The notes: a model not told the origin generated them from the letters alone. A stretch of DNA of 64,000 nt from Muraenolepis orangiensis (GCA_027704905.1 CM051020.1:7207835-7271834), one strand, 5' to 3'; positions 23,305 through 42,049 are shown, numbered from the stretch's first letter. A program made the numbers and translations.

Positions 23305-25530
23305 CCGTTTAGTTGTCGTAGATTAAACCCATAAATAACACGTCGGAAAATATTACACAAATATTTGACTTAATTTGTTTGGGGGAATGAATATGAATAT
23401 GAATCTGAAACTAAAAATAAGAGATTCACTTCAAAATGCTTTTACCGCATGGCAATATGAAATATCAATCATGGAGGTCAGGAACTGGTGTTTTTGAGGG
23501 TAAAATAATATGATGTGAAATATTAAACAGTTTTCTGTCCTCTTAATTTTTTTAGATAGATTTATACAATTAAAGTCTATGGAACTAAATGATTTTGAAT
23601 TGGGGCCAGTTGAATGTCACATGGACCATGTCACTCGCCTTGGGAGGCAGCTGGATTTTGCATGATTACAATCGCACAGGAATCCATCTTGCTAGGCTTC
23701 AAGCTATGCGCTTGTAGGCGAACCACAAGTGGTTTGGACGAATCGGTGTCCGATGAGGATCTGCAACAAAGGCACTGCTATAGAGTAGGTGCTGCTAAAG
23801 AATGTTTTATCTAAACAATTTATTTTTCTTCATTAAAAATAAGGGCAAACTAATTACGATTTTTGCTCGACTGTGTGATATGGTTCAATGATCTGATTGG
23901 TTGAAGTTGCCTGTGAGGGACAGATGGTTCATCCACTCACTTACTCACTTACTTACTTACTTTTGTACCCGATCCATCTGCAAGTAAAATAAATATTAAA
24001 AACAACTGGTGTTTTTCGATTTTAGTCTTTTTTGTCTTTGAAAACTAACCAATCCAGCACATTTAGACTTTTAATGATTTGAAAGTGACCACAAACATCT
24101 AATTAAATTTCCCAAATCCATGTTTACAACCCATGTTTGAATTTGAACATTATAAAAGAATAGGTCCATGATTCCTTCTCCAGCACTTGGCCCTTTAGGC
24201 ATAAACAGCACGGATCACATGACCACATAAAACAGCACAGATAGATGTCTCACGGACACAACACGGCACAGATCCACATATCACGGCAACATATAACACA
24301 GACACTGGACAGAGTTTAATGAATGGGCCATCGTACGCACCAACCGCCAAAACGGCTCACGTGGGAGATAATTAAACAGCTGGGAAAGGATAGGCGGCGT
24401 GTTCACCTTCATGTAGTAAATCCTCTTAGGATGGTGAACATGGGAGAGCTGGCACCGGTGCATGTAGTCTCTTCGACACCAACGAAGAACAATTCCCAAA
24501 ACCAGGCCTTTTGAGAGCAAAAGGTAGGTTGCTCTCTGGATATTCTGTGAAATTGCCCATATCGAATCCCTGTTTATTCAGAAGCCTGGACAAAATAACA
24601 TACTTATTAATTGTGTTTTTTGTCTGGGCAAATATGACTACTAAATATAGCCCCATAGTTTATACGTGCTAAATCTTCATCTCAAACACAAAACACTAGG
24701 GACCTTCATTTGTGGGGGATAAAGTGTAAACTATTTGAAATGGAACAGGGAGGGGGATCGCAATCAATTGTAGTGAGAGATATGTCTGTCACGGGCGGCA
24801 CCATTTGAAAGATTTGCATATTTCATGAACTTTCATTCATTTCATTTGATTGAATAATTCAACACTTTCTTTGAAGGAACGCAACATTCCCTCTGCTCTC
24901 TCGCTCCCATTGTCAGTTTGTCTCAACATGTCGGCCCAAGTGGATTATTATATAACCCCATACATTTGGAGAAACATTTTTGATTTCCTTTTGTGTGCCT
25001 CCATCAAATAGCTATGAAGGTTCTTGGGATATTTCATGTGCTTGTATTTTATCCCTGTTTAATGCATTAGAACTTTTGATTGCCTTTGTGTCCTATTTTT
25101 TGGTGTAAGAATATATTGTACACTATACTATGATGTACGATCGAGGCACTAACTAAGCAGCATTACTGTATTTACAACAGACAATTTAAAAACAACTTGT
25201 ATGAGAGGAATAATGTAGCCTATTCAAGTAAAAATGCCTTGACTACTAACAATTAGTATCTTTGACATTAAATACGTATATATTTCATAATTACTTATAT
25301 TTCCCGAAGGGCTAAATCTTAAATGGGTATGAAAATGTTTGAATACGAAGTCGTCACTGGCTGATCTATTGTTAGAATGAAAGAAAGAGTGCTTACGTAC
25401 AGCCGGGATGACGAGCGGATTCGACCACGCAGTTTCTTCCAAGTGACGTGCGGCAATTATCCAGCAAATGATGTGTTTCTGTGCATCGAAATACCAAGCA
25501 AAACCCCCCCCCCCCCGTAGTGTTAGCATA
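23304..25530. other. No recognised gene
   Basis: AT-rich, mostly unique sequence. A short (ACTT)n run lies at 23,935-23,962 and a poly-C run at 25,505-25,516. No coding frame or transposon end is convincing. Confidence 0.4.
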
Positions 25531-25532
25531 CG

Positions 25533-25540
25533 TATAAAAG
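25533..25540 (+). promoter_or_regulatory. Candidate TATA box
   Basis: TATAAAAG followed within about 30-90 bp by a locally GC-rich, CpG-containing stretch (25,560-25,625) and an ATG at 25,618. This arrangement would fit a core promoter. There is no independent support. Confidence 0.25.
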
Positions 25541-25617
25541 CACTACAGAGAGGCTTTTAACGGCTGCTCCGCCACGCAGCGGCACGACCCCGGAAAGACC
25601 CGGAGACCCGGCGGGAG

Positions 25618-25749
25618 ATGCGGACGATGACATTTATGGCAGTGAAATGTGTCCTCCCGTTGTGCACGATTGAGGTTTGTCTCGCCGTTTTAGAAAGCGC
25701 CCGTCACATCGGTGCCTCTTCCTGTGTGTCAGAGTGGACAGATTTTTAA
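25618..25749 (+). CDS. Candidate small ORF downstream of TATA box
   Basis: The ATG opens a 43-residue frame (starts MRTMTFMAVKCVLPLCTIEV, ends SEWTDF). A possible donor GAG|GTTTGT occurs at 25,673-25,680, so this could be a first exon rather than a complete ORF. No family is recognised. Confidence 0.15.
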   Translation: MRTMTFMAVKCVLPLCTIEVCLAVLESARHIGASSCVSEWTDF

Positions 25750-26818
<1,069 letters not shown>

Positions 26819-26819
26819 G

Positions 26820-29389
<2,570 letters not shown>

Positions 29390-29454
<65 letters not shown>
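29390..29454 (+). repeat. (CT)n microsatellite
   Basis: About 65 bp of CT. A C-rich stretch follows at 29,577-29,624. Confidence 0.95.
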
Positions 29455-29457
<3 letters not shown>

Positions 29458-29624
29458 CCGGATCCATGCAGTCGACCTCCTCACCCTCCCCTCACCCCCA
29501 ATCCTAAAATCAGCTTAAAGGAGAGCAGAATGTAAGAGCTGGCAAATTGACTTCAAAGGGTGAATCATCACCTCGCCCCCCCACCCCACCCCCCCCCCCA
29601 ACTCCACTGCCCCCCCCCCCCCCG

Positions 29625-31916
<2,292 letters not shown>

Positions 31917-31967
31917 GGTGTGTGTGTGTGTGTGTGTGTGTGGGGGGGGTGGGGGGGGGTGGGGGGC
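31917..31967 (+). repeat. (GT)n followed by G-rich run
   Basis: About 24 bp of GT running into GGGGGGGTGGGGGGGGGT-type sequence with G-quadruplex potential. Confidence 0.9.
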
Positions 31968-32166
31968 TATACTTGCTGGCCCTGTTTTATTCGTATGCTC
32001 ACCTTGATGAATATCCTTAAGCTATGATTGTGATTTTCTCGCTGCACTTATACTCCCACCTCGCGGTATAATGGGGGCCCTTTTCAAATTGATATGGGTG
32101 ATATGGTGAGATTGCTGTGAATGACAAGGTAAAAGTGGGGTAAATACTCAGTCAAATGTATTTTTT

Positions 32167-32380
32167 TTAAACCTGCACTATGTATTTCAAAATGCAGCTT
32201 TGTACTCCAGGAAACATATATGAACCTTTTAAAGTTAAAATAAAAATGAGCCCATCCCCACAATCAATCCACCCATGTTATTGTCAGGCAACAATAACTG
32301 TTGCCCGAAAATGATAGAGCTATACCTGCAACTACAACTCAAGCCACTAGAGGCTGCTAACTTTCATAGTGCAGGTTTAA
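32167..32380. mobile_element. MITE with 12-16-bp TIRs flanked by TTAA
   Basis: TTAAACCTGCACTATG (32167-32182) is exactly inverted at 32365-32380. Read as element plus target, a 206-bp element with 12-bp TIRs (ACCTGCACTATG) is flanked by TTAA on both sides, the duplication used by piggyBac and Kolobok superfamilies. The interior is non-coding. A CTCF-like CCACTAGAGGCTGC lies just inside the right TIR. Confidence 0.75.
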
Positions 32381-33576
32381 TGTGTCACAGAGTATAATTA
32401 GGTGTTTCTAATACTTTAATGAAACATTAATGAAAACATTATAATGAAGACCAAAGCTGTATTCCTGACGGCTAAATGTCCGCCAATTCAGCAACATTCG
32501 GGAGGCAGGAAGTCTCAATCTAATATTTTCAAAAATATCCCACAATCCTGTGCGCCCACTCCACTGCTCTGACAAGAAGACAAGCAGTGGCCCTGTGTTT
32601 GTGTACAAATTGTTGTACATATGTTGCCTGTGAAGCCATTGAAAACTTACTGTGGACTGTACTGTGGGCTGTACAATGACAATTTTTTTAATGCTGAGAA
32701 ATCAACAGTTTAGTCACTGACTTTACATTATATTTAGATGTATAATGCAAAGACATGTGTGCCAACTTTAGGATTCGTCAGACTTTCTGGTTCCGGCCTA
32801 AACAAAAACAAATTTGGCAAGTGGCAGTACAACTGCTGTAACTGTCTGTATTTAGTCATCATGGCTTTGTGACACATTGCTGCCTTGCAACTGTGTGTGT
32901 CTCTCAATCCAGACTCCTTTTACACTCCTAAGGATACTGCCTGGCTAGACAGCAAGGCAAGCAGGCAGCTGCCTTCCCCTCGAACACAGCCAACGCAAAC
33001 AGCTGTGACGGAACAGAGGGCGTGGCTAGTGGCAGCTCTGAGAGGGGAGACAGGTAGGGCTCATCGGGTGCATGGGAAGTTATTAAAAAGGTGTTTAGCA
33101 GCCTATGCTTTCTAATCTGATTAGGGTTTCGACCCCAAAAACTAGTAGTCGTAGAAGTTTGCCTTGTCAAAGAAATTCAATTAAATCACATTGTTAATGT
33201 GAAATGAGGGACATTTTTCAGGATTCTGTAAAATCAGAACAAAAATCCAAAACATGCTATACACACTCTACCACACATGTTGTTTGTTATGTTCCCTTAT
33301 GTTTATCAGTGAGCTATGAACATATCAGCACATATCAGCGTATATTTCAGTGTGCACAATATTGTAGTTGAGAAAAAGTCGCAAATTGAAATTGTCATCA
33401 TGGTAACATAAGGGTAACATATTGCCCTATTACAATATACAAATTAGGCTATTCAATTGAAAATAAATATAATAATACATATAATATAAAGCCAATGTAT
33501 GTTCCTTCTGACCTTTCTGACCTTTGACATCTGAAGTGAAGTAGCTACAAAAGTATTATGCCCCATCCATTCCCTG
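32381..33576. other. No recognised gene
   Basis: AT-rich unique sequence without coding or transposon signals. Confidence 0.4.
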
Positions 33577-33733
<157 letters not shown>

Positions 33734-33965
33734 CAAGGCATTTCAGAGATAGCAACACACAATCATCGGGTAAAAAAAAAATATATATATATATTTTCAA
33801 TAATACAGATAATATTCCTCACCTATAAGGGAGAAAAAAAACTGACAGGAAATAAGCATGCATCATACATCATATGGAACCTCCCTTCCTCCGCCCCTCA
33901 TGAATACATACAATGCTCTCTGCTTTTCCTCGTTTGGTGGAGGTTCATTTTTCAAAGAAGAGGCG

Positions 33966-34092
33966 GTAGGGGGGGCTTTATCTCACATATTGGGGCGGGG
34001 GGGCTTTATCTCACATATTGGGGCGGGGGGGCTTTATCTCACATATTGGGGCGGGGCGGGGGTGGGGGTGGGGGAGGGGGGGGGGGCGAGAA
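33966..34092 (+). repeat. 28-30-bp minisatellite plus G-rich tract
   Basis: Three units of CTTTATCTCACATATTGGGG plus a G-run (33,976-34,053) lead into GGGGCGGGGGTGGGGGTGGG and a longer G-run, strong G-quadruplex-type sequence. A (CTC)n trinucleotide array follows at 34,130-34,168. Confidence 0.9.
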
Positions 34093-34203
34093 TGCTGAGC
34101 AGCGAGCTCAGCCCCTGCCCCTGCTAGTTTCTCCTCCTCCTCCTCCTCCTCCTCCTCCTCCTCCTCCTTCTAGACAGGCCAATAACCTGGCCCTTCTCCC
34201 CAG

Positions 34204-34310
34204 GTTTACCAGCAGATCATTCAGCCAAATATGGCTCTGCTGGCACGGAACTGTGGTGGGAGGAGGAGGCCACGCCATGTACCGATGCCCCGTCAAGATA
34301 CCGCTGGCCG
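34204..34310 (+). CDS. Weak candidate host exon
   Basis: A 107-bp segment with a good pyrimidine tract and acceptor (CCCTTCTCCCCAG|GT) and a consensus-like donor (GCCG|GTGCGT). All three frames are open, so frame gives no discrimination; one reads VYQQIIQPNMALLARNCGG. No protein family is recognised. Confidence 0.18.
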
Positions 34311-34985
34311 GTGCGTGAATACCACGTTGGCTTGCCGAGGGAAGGGAGCGTGACGGTGGTTTGGCTAGCGTCGCCCCCCCCTCTCTGAATTGAATCGAGG
34401 GGCTTAAAAAATAATTAGGTTTCTCTGTATTCAGATGGCGTGCTTAGACACAAATTAGGTTGGTCGTTTTTTAAAGCACCGTTTTGTCATACATTTGAAG
34501 AAATTGTGAAAGTGGGACACAAAATGCCATTATTTTCCACTCATTTTCATGACGTTAACAATCTGACTTGTTCACTTATTTGTTCAATTTCATAGAAATT
34601 GGGTCATATGAAAAAGCTTCTTCATTGTTTGGCTAAAAGAAAGAAAGTTGAGCTTCAAATTCACCTCTTTTTTTCCTCCAAAACAGAAGTCACGGTTTTC
34701 TTGATGAATATTTAATATTGGCAATATTATCCATTTGTGTGTTATAGGTGTTTTGTCATCTGCCCGGGCGGGAGTTGAGTGCTTGGTTCATCCTTTGGTC
34801 TGATAAGGGCCATGCACTGAGCAGTGTGTTTTTTGAGAACAATGGCCATAATCTAGACAGACGTCAAACTCTCACAATTGATACTAAATAGCAGACACTT
34901 CAACAGGACAATGCTTTGTGGGATTCACTTTTAGTTTTTCTGAAATCCAAGCGGCTCCTTTTTCCGTCTAATCTGTTACAAGGCA
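34311..34985. other. No recognised feature
   Basis: AT-rich unique sequence. Confidence 0.4.
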
Positions 34986-34989
34986 TTAC

Positions 34990-35036
34990 GATTTAGTCAT
35001 TATTTAGTCATTATTTAGTCATTATTTAGTCATTAT
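34990..35036 (+). repeat. (ATTTAGTCATT)n minisatellite
   Basis: About four 11-12-bp units abutting the 5' end of the SINE. Confidence 0.85.
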
Positions 35037-35280
35037 TTGGGTGGCAAGATAGCTCATAAGTCTGTTGAAACTTGGCTTGGGAACCAGAGGTTGCCGGTTC
35101 AAGTCCCAAAAACACCTGGGCACTGCCAAGGTGCTTTTGAGCAAGGCACCAGACCCCTACACTGCTCCATGGGCACTGTATATAAAAATAGCTGCCCCAC
35201 TGCTCCTAATACTGGGATGGGTTAAATGCAGAGAAACACATGTCACTGTGTATACATGTATGTGACCAATAAAGAGGATC
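35037..35280 (+). repeat. tRNA-derived SINE, plus strand
   Basis: tRNA-like head with GGTGGCAAGATAGCTCATAA (A-box region) and GGTTCAAGTCCC (B-box), then a body shared with the minus-strand copy at 57,215-57,460 (CACTGCTCCTAATACTGGGA and GGGTTAAATGCAGA) and tail TGTGACCAATAAAGA. It is the best preserved SINE in the window. Confidence 0.8.
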
Positions 35281-36365
35281 CAATCCTCCAGATTAAGATT
35301 GGAGGATGCTTTTAACCAAAGTGGCTTTCAGATGCATATCATTAAATGAGCAAGTAAGGCTTAAGGATGTCTCCAGGTAGACTTGGGCGGGGCACATTGG
35401 GGTTCAAACCCAGACTCAGGGAGACACTAATGGAGGATCTCGCCCCATTGACATATGCATATTAAATAGTGGTGGTACAGTGTCAAACTCACAGTGAATG
35501 CATTTTAAAACAAGCAGTATGCCTATAATAAATGTGATGAAGCACATGCATGTGGATACCTGCATCGCACCTCGGGAGGTGAAACATAATTATGATACAC
35601 CGTCAGGAACTGTAATCACACTTCACACGTCTCTTCCGTAGTCGGGGGCGAAGTGGAATTAATTAGCAGCCGGCTTTCGACGGATGTGCGAGAACAGCAA
35701 GCGAGTCCAAATGCATTGTTAATGGTGGTGGTTATTGACAGGTAGACCGGGGGAATAATGTGACTAATGACTAATGACTGGTGAACGCTTGGCACGGGCC
35801 GGCTCCCTACTCCACAATGCGATAAGTCAAACCTGCCTCCCGCGTTAAGTGAACGGTAATTTCCTCGGTGTCACAGGCTCTTTTGTAAGCCCCGTTACGC
35901 CCCACAGACGGCTTAATCATTCTTTTGGTGTGCGCGCCACGCGCCGGGCTAATGAAGACGGATGATAAAAGTTTGCCAACGTTTTTCTTTATTTTTAAAT
36001 TAAGCTAAAAAGCTAAAAGTGAAAGAACGAAGGCGGTGCCCATCTCCTTTGCGATCCATGGAGATATCTGGCGATCCCTGCGACCCTGACGTTTCCTAAA
36101 CTTTGGGGTCGGGGGCGTGGCCTGAAACCTGACCACAAAGCGTCCGTACTGTCCATGTGCTCTCAAGAGATGTACTCATCAAATAGCATAGCAGAACAGA
36201 AGGGTAGTTCTGAGTTCAATTAAACTAGACGAGGCACGCGTAGTCTACATCAAAAGGTATGAAGCTACAGAAATAGCAAAAAAATGAATATAAGCGTAAG
36301 AAATCAACATCAAAATGTACAAAGAACAGTAGAATATAAAGTGGACTGTAAAGTGGAAAGGTGCC
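35281..36365. other. Repeat-poor unique sequence
   Basis: No coding frame. 35,640-35,960 is GC-richer, with TTAATTAGC and TAATGA motifs, and is a candidate conserved non-coding block, untested. Confidence 0.3.
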
Positions 36366-37110
36366 AGTGTATTAGTGGCGGCTGGTGGTTGTAAAAGAAG
36401 GGGAGGAAGGAAGGCCTCACTATCAATTTTGACAGTGTATTAGTGGGTCATTTTAGCAGACAATCCAACCTGAATTAAAACCGGATATGTGATCTGAGGG
36501 AAAATAAGCATTGTTTTGATGAAAAATTTGAAATTTAGCGATTACTCCATTAATGATGAAAATCTGAAGAAATCGGACAGAATTTAAATTGAGGGAGATT
36601 TGAGGGAGAAGCGTTATTTGTGTAAAGTATATTCACCTCTATTTGATTTAAATAAGACAAACTATCATATAGTAAAACCAGTTATGGGTGTTTATCACTT
36701 TAATTGTCAAATCGCAAGCAAAATAAACACCACCTTGTCACGGTCAGCCATGCTATTTGTTTACACTTGGAGTTGAGTTACGACTTTTTGAGTTTAACTC
36801 AAAAGTTTCAAGTCTGAAATATATAAAATATAGTTGTCTGGAATGTGGAATTAATCAATGACGCAAGATAGATCCTTGCACGATGGAAACCCGCCCCCCA
36901 AAACTCTGATTGGGTATTCTCCAGCACAGTAAGCTCAGCTGATTGGTTCACAAAGCCTCTGGCTAGACCCTCCCTAAGGGAGGATCGTCCTCCCTTACTG
37001 CTGTATACACTAAAAACCAGGACTCACCGGCCGCTCGGGTCCGGCAGTTTTATAATGGACTTCAATGGAGAGCTTGGGGAGGACGGTCCTCCGTCATTTT
37101 TAATTGCGGT
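36366..37110. repeat. Possible unclassified DNA repeat
   Basis: The left side (AGTGGCGGCTGGTGG) and the reversed right side (GAGCGGCCGGTGAGT) are similar, hinting at imperfect terminal inverted repeats about 660 bp apart. The motif CAGTGTATTAGTGG is duplicated at the left end. An inner near-palindrome, AAGGGAGGA-TCG-TCCTCCCTT, lies at 36,976-36,996. No target duplication is seen and no transposase frame. Confidence 0.25.
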
Positions 37111-37369
37111 AGTGGTCAAACCACATTGGTTCATCCCAACTTAATTTATTGTATTTATATGCTATTCTTTATTGTTATGCTTTTCAGGTGAAAACATATG
37201 TGTGTCATAATGAGTGTCCTAAGTGAAGTTTGTAGAGTTTTCTCACAGGCAACTTGTTTTAATTAATAACCCAAGCCTGGGCATATTCCATTCAAATTTG
37301 GTCAAAAACCATGCAGAAAACCAAGCAGCGGCATTCTCTATATACGGCAATACCGTTTATATATGTACA

Positions 37370-37505
<136 letters not shown>

Positions 37506-38116
37506 GATGCATACTAGAGATTCAAGTGAATAACCTCTTAGTTCTGTGTAGTGGGGTGAAGGTAAGTATCACATCACTTACATGAAGAACTTTTATTTCT
37601 AACAGTTATCAGAAGTTGAATGCCCTCTTTATTTAGCAGTATCACACAGATTTTACAAGAAATGTTCCATTTTGTAAATACACAATTATGGTTTGGAGAA
37701 GTGTACACAAGATACAAACAAAGGTCATTTAGTTTGAATAAATAAGGGTACTAATATTAGAAAAAAAACCTTTGGTCTCCTTAATACAGGAATACTAAGA
37801 TAGGGAAAGAACACTGTGCTTTTTCAGTGACATGAAAACGTTGAACATGAAAGTACGTGGAACACAAGCCACTGCTAGCTATAAGGGAAAGCCTAACAAA
37901 ACGGCACAAGGTAAGGAGAGTTGTGTTTGATAAGCCTGCTGCGTACTAAAGGTTAAAAAGTTGGAAAGCCCACGAGAATACATGTAAAGGAAATCGGAAA
38001 TGATGGGAGAGGAAGAGGGAGAGGCAGATTGACGATTGTGTGATAAACCAATACAGCGTGTCCACAACAATATGGTGCAAAGATGACGGCACTGGCAGGA
38101 CATACAATATGCAATG

Positions 38117-38535
38117 CAGTGGTTCCCAAACCTCTAAAGGTCCTTTAGGACCCCCTCAAACATTCAACCTCCTGCTGTGTTCCCCCTCTACCTCTCATCT
38201 GATGTTTCATAGGGAGACAGTGTTATTAACTATGTTGCTCTTTATTCAGCCTTGTAGAAAGCCCTCTCACTTCATTCAAACAAGTGATATACACATCAAT
38301 ATGAATGACTTCTCTGGAAGTTATAGTAAAAGAAGAATAAGAAGAAATGCCATATTCTGTTCATGCAACAACCAAATAGGTGACTGATTGAGAAGGGTGA
38401 GTAGGAGTATGGGCAGTGTGTGTTTTGTGGGTTTATTTAAGTGGAGTTTTTTTTGACACAGAAAGGCAATTTTTTGTTGGTGTACCCCCGACGTAACTCT
38501 GCATACTCCTGGGGGTACCCCACTTTGGGAACAGG
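38117..38535. mobile_element. hAT-like MITE (degenerate right end)
   Basis: Starts CAGTGGTTCCCAAACC, the usual fish hAT terminus, and ends GGTACCCCACTTTGGGAAC with the terminal CACTG decayed. The interior is AT-rich and non-coding. Target duplications are not clear (left flank TGCAATG, right flank GCAATAG). Confidence 0.55.
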
Positions 38536-38596
38536 CGCAATAGTGTGTATAGAATCCGCCCACCATGATCTGTGTGCGTTCGAGGGTGGAATTTAT

Positions 38597-38701
<105 letters not shown>

Positions 38702-39287
38702 CATTTGGGATGGATAAGGTGGGGCATTGAGGTCTAGTGTCTGGCTGTGGAACCTCCTGGACCCCAAAAAGTGGAGATGAGAAGCTGAGGATTTGCATTT
38801 TCAAATATAAACAATTCACTTATGTAATGGTATAAAAACGTTCAAAAACATTTAAAATAGTTTAAAGGTTTAAAAAAAGAAATAACAATGTACAGTTGTT
38901 GACTGTTGTGCAGTAAGCGTGGACATGAACGGTGCGATTACGGGTGCTTTTATGACATTTACTTGCTGTTTTTATAAACGGTGTGTAACGGTTGTGTTTC
39001 GGAGCACTCAGAAAAAACAATTGCCGTTGCACGTTAGACCCCTATAAATGTCAAACGCTGTAACAACCCTGACTGTTCATGAAGCCACCGGGCTGCAGTT
39101 CATGGGAACAAATGGAGATGAGCCGACTTTAAAAGTGAATAATTCATTACGTTTTGACGGCTAAATACGGGGGAGTGGACCCCAAAGTAGCCACAAAGCC
39201 CCCCTCGTCTCCTCCAGAGAAACTTGGTTGCTTTATGATTATTTAATGGAGTAAGATGGTAAAATGCATATAAGTTTTCCAATGTTG

Positions 39288-39511
<224 letters not shown>

Positions 39512-39744
39512 ATTCTAGGTAAATAGCCCTCTGGAGCACATGGGTTATTTGTCTATATAACATCGAGATGAGTTGGCCTTTGTGGAAACTTAAAGGTCAA
39601 GAACATAGTTGAATGGCTAACAGCCCTGTGTGCGAATGCTCTGCTTTGGCACGTCAATGTGCCAGTAGACCACTGCCACATCCCTGCCACAGGGGACAGG
39701 TCATTTTTCAGTAAACCTTAAGCAGATATAATGCAGGGTCTATG

Positions 39745-40235
39745 CCCTGTGGTCTAAGGTCTAAGGTCTATGCAGGCCCATCTTGCAGTCATGAAAAATG
39801 CGTGACATGTTTGGGATCCTCTCGAGTGTGTGTGTGAGGTGGTCTGTCTGTAATACCCTACCAACCCCACAAACTTTCTCACCTGCTTCTTAGTGAGGGG
39901 GCGGGGCAAGGAAGTGATAGCCTCATCTTTGGTGGCCTGTGGCTTGACGTTCTTTGTCCTACGGTGTACCCCAGCTAGTTGTCTTCCTCCAGGCCAAGGT
40001 AGCATTTATTGGGGTTGGCTGTCAGCCCCACTTCTCGGAGGGCTTGCAGGACCGCCTCCAACCTTACCAGATGGGTCCTCCCGTCAGCATCAAACGATGT
40101 GGCCGCAGGACCTCGTCCATAAGTCGCTGGAACGTGGCCAGCGCTTCGTGGACCCCAAAGGGCAGGATCTAGTATTGGTCTTCTCCCGGGCTTTGGCGAT
40201 GAGGGGGAGTCGCGAGTACCCCAACGTTACAGCAA
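39745..40235 (-). pseudogene. Ty3/gypsy RT and connection-domain remnant
   Basis: Minus-strand translation gives ALATFQRLMDEVLRPHRLML, then PNKCYLGLEED in a shifted frame, and finally EAITSLPRPLTKKQVRKFVG with LVGYYRQTT at the RT/RNase H junction. The order and content match gypsy pol. The YLDD region is missing, and frameshifts and stops are present. Confidence 0.72.
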
Positions 40236-40499
40236 AAGTAGGCTAACATACAAAGTATGGGCAATATATATGTAAGGCATGTTAGTAACCATAGTAACAT
40301 TAATTACAAGTTAGTAACAACTAGACAGATAAGACGCATAAGTACGAGTATGATAAATAAGTTCACAAACATGGATGGAATATGTAACAGCACAAACTGT
40401 ATAAAAGTGAGTTAGCAGCAATTATAAAAAAGTGAAGTGAGTACGTAGAAGCCAGTATTGTGTGAATGTATAGGAATAAATGTTTATTGCACATAAACA

Positions 40500-40870
40500 G
40501 TGTTATTGCACGTGCAACGAGAAGTTAAAGTCTGTACTGGTCTAGCAGGGGTTATGGTGGTTGTACGGGCTGGCATTTAGGCGGGCATTGAGTCGGTAGT
40601 CTGCACGGTTTGTCAGGGAGGTTCTCCACCCCTTTTGAGGGACCTCTTTGTCGGATTTAGGGGGTAAGCCTGTTTCCTGAGCCTCGGTCCAGGAGTGGCG
40701 CAACATTTCCTAGGTGTATTGGTAGTTCTCCAACAGGGCGATCAGCGTCTCCAAGTCCTGGGGTCCCTGTTGGGCCACGTATTTTTTGGCATCATGGGGT
40801 AGGGACCATATACACCTGTCAATTGTCAGCCGGTTTGCTGTCCGGCGCCTTCCAACAGCCGCACTGGTGA
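40500..40870 (-). pseudogene. Ty3/gypsy Gag (capsid-like) remnant
   Basis: Minus-strand translation near 40,700-40,850 reads LTIDRCIWSLPHDAKKYVAQ and QGPQDLETLIALLENYQYT, resembling the C-terminal capsid region of fish gypsy Gag. It lies upstream, in the minus direction, of the RT remnant at 39,745-40,235, consistent with one element that has lost the intervening part (40,236-40,500 is unassigned). Confidence 0.5.
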
Positions 40871-40871
40871 A

Positions 40872-41482
40872 TTAGCTGGGCCCTGGTTGGAAGACTGAAC
40901 CCATATTGGACTTGGATGGCGGCTTTGAGCCTCTAATAGTCGGTGGCCTCATCTGCCTCAATGTCCGCCCAGTCATCCCGTGGCCATTGGGCATTGGCCG
41001 TCTGCTTGCCCCCTCGCTTAGGGGCCCTTGTGGCCGATTAACGAGATCACGGCTCTTCCCTGTCCTGGCCCCAATTTGGTGGAACAAACTCCCCACGGAT
41101 GTCAGGACTGCAGAATCATTGCTCATCTTCTGCCGCAGGCTGAATACTCATCTCTTCAGGACACACTACCCGGATCCTTCCTCGTAGCCCATCCTTTATC
41201 ACCTTTACTAGTGTCTTACTAAGTCGATTATCTAAGTAGATTGTTAGGTAGATATTGTTCTAGATATTGTTCTATATTGTTTGCCAACTTATTGTTCTTT
41301 TACCTTACTGTACTTTTACCTGAACTTATTGTACTTCTACCTGAGCACTGGTTCAGTTCTTGGAGACTTGTTAGAAATGAAATGCACTTTTTACTACTGG
41401 TGACGAGTTGTCTTCCTTTGTTGAAACACACTATTGTAAGTCACTTTGGTTAAAAGCGTCTGCTAAATGACTGTAATGTAAT
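40872..41482 (+). pseudogene. L2-type LINE 3' end
   Basis: The plus-strand frame 40,906-41,187 contains RSRLFPVLAPIWWNKLPTDV and RRLNTHLF, the typical C-terminus of L2-clade RT. A 3' UTR and the tail TAAAAGCGTCTGCTAAATGA with GTAATGTAATG at 41,450-41,482 follow. About 100 bp of 3' UTR is shared with 4,330-4,440. Strongly 5'-truncated. Confidence 0.7.
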
Positions 41483-42049
41483 GATATATACTATATCACA
41501 AAATGATTGATAGTATGTACAAGTGTGCGCAAATCAATCAGTATTACACAATACTGCTAATTATATTAGCAGAAATGCTTGGAAGTATGCATTTTTGCAT
41601 GTTGAACAAATAGCAGTGTTACGTTGATGATTCCTTTGTGTCTTTTTGGGGGACTTGAACAAACGTCACACTGCAGCTCCCACCGATAAGTTAACAAGTG
41701 GGGAAACACGGCAATACATCACGTTGGACTTGTTTGGTTTCCGGCGTCGATGTTCACTTTAGTATATAATGTAGGTGGGATAATTAACTTAACATTGTCC
41801 AAAGTTGGCTCGCCAATAGTGTACATAAATCATACTGTCCTAATTCCAAAGCGGGTTGATCAACATTACTTATTTTTTCACCCGCACATTGCAATAAATC
41901 AAGAAAAGACACCGTGAGTCCCACTGAAATGTTATGTTCATGGTTAGTTAAGCAGGCGAGTGTGGTCTGAGAAAGTGTATATAGGTCATGGACTTTCTTG
42001 GTTTTAGTTCCAGGTCAGTCACTGAGGGGACTGCTCCACAGAAATCAAT
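41483..42049. other. No recognised feature
   Basis: AT-rich unique sequence. Confidence 0.4.

Noticed and set aside
35037..35120. Functional tRNA gene (also near 57,400 and 11,180)
   Set aside because: The A- and B-boxes belong to SINE heads. The acceptor and anticodon stems do not form, and SINE bodies and tails follow.
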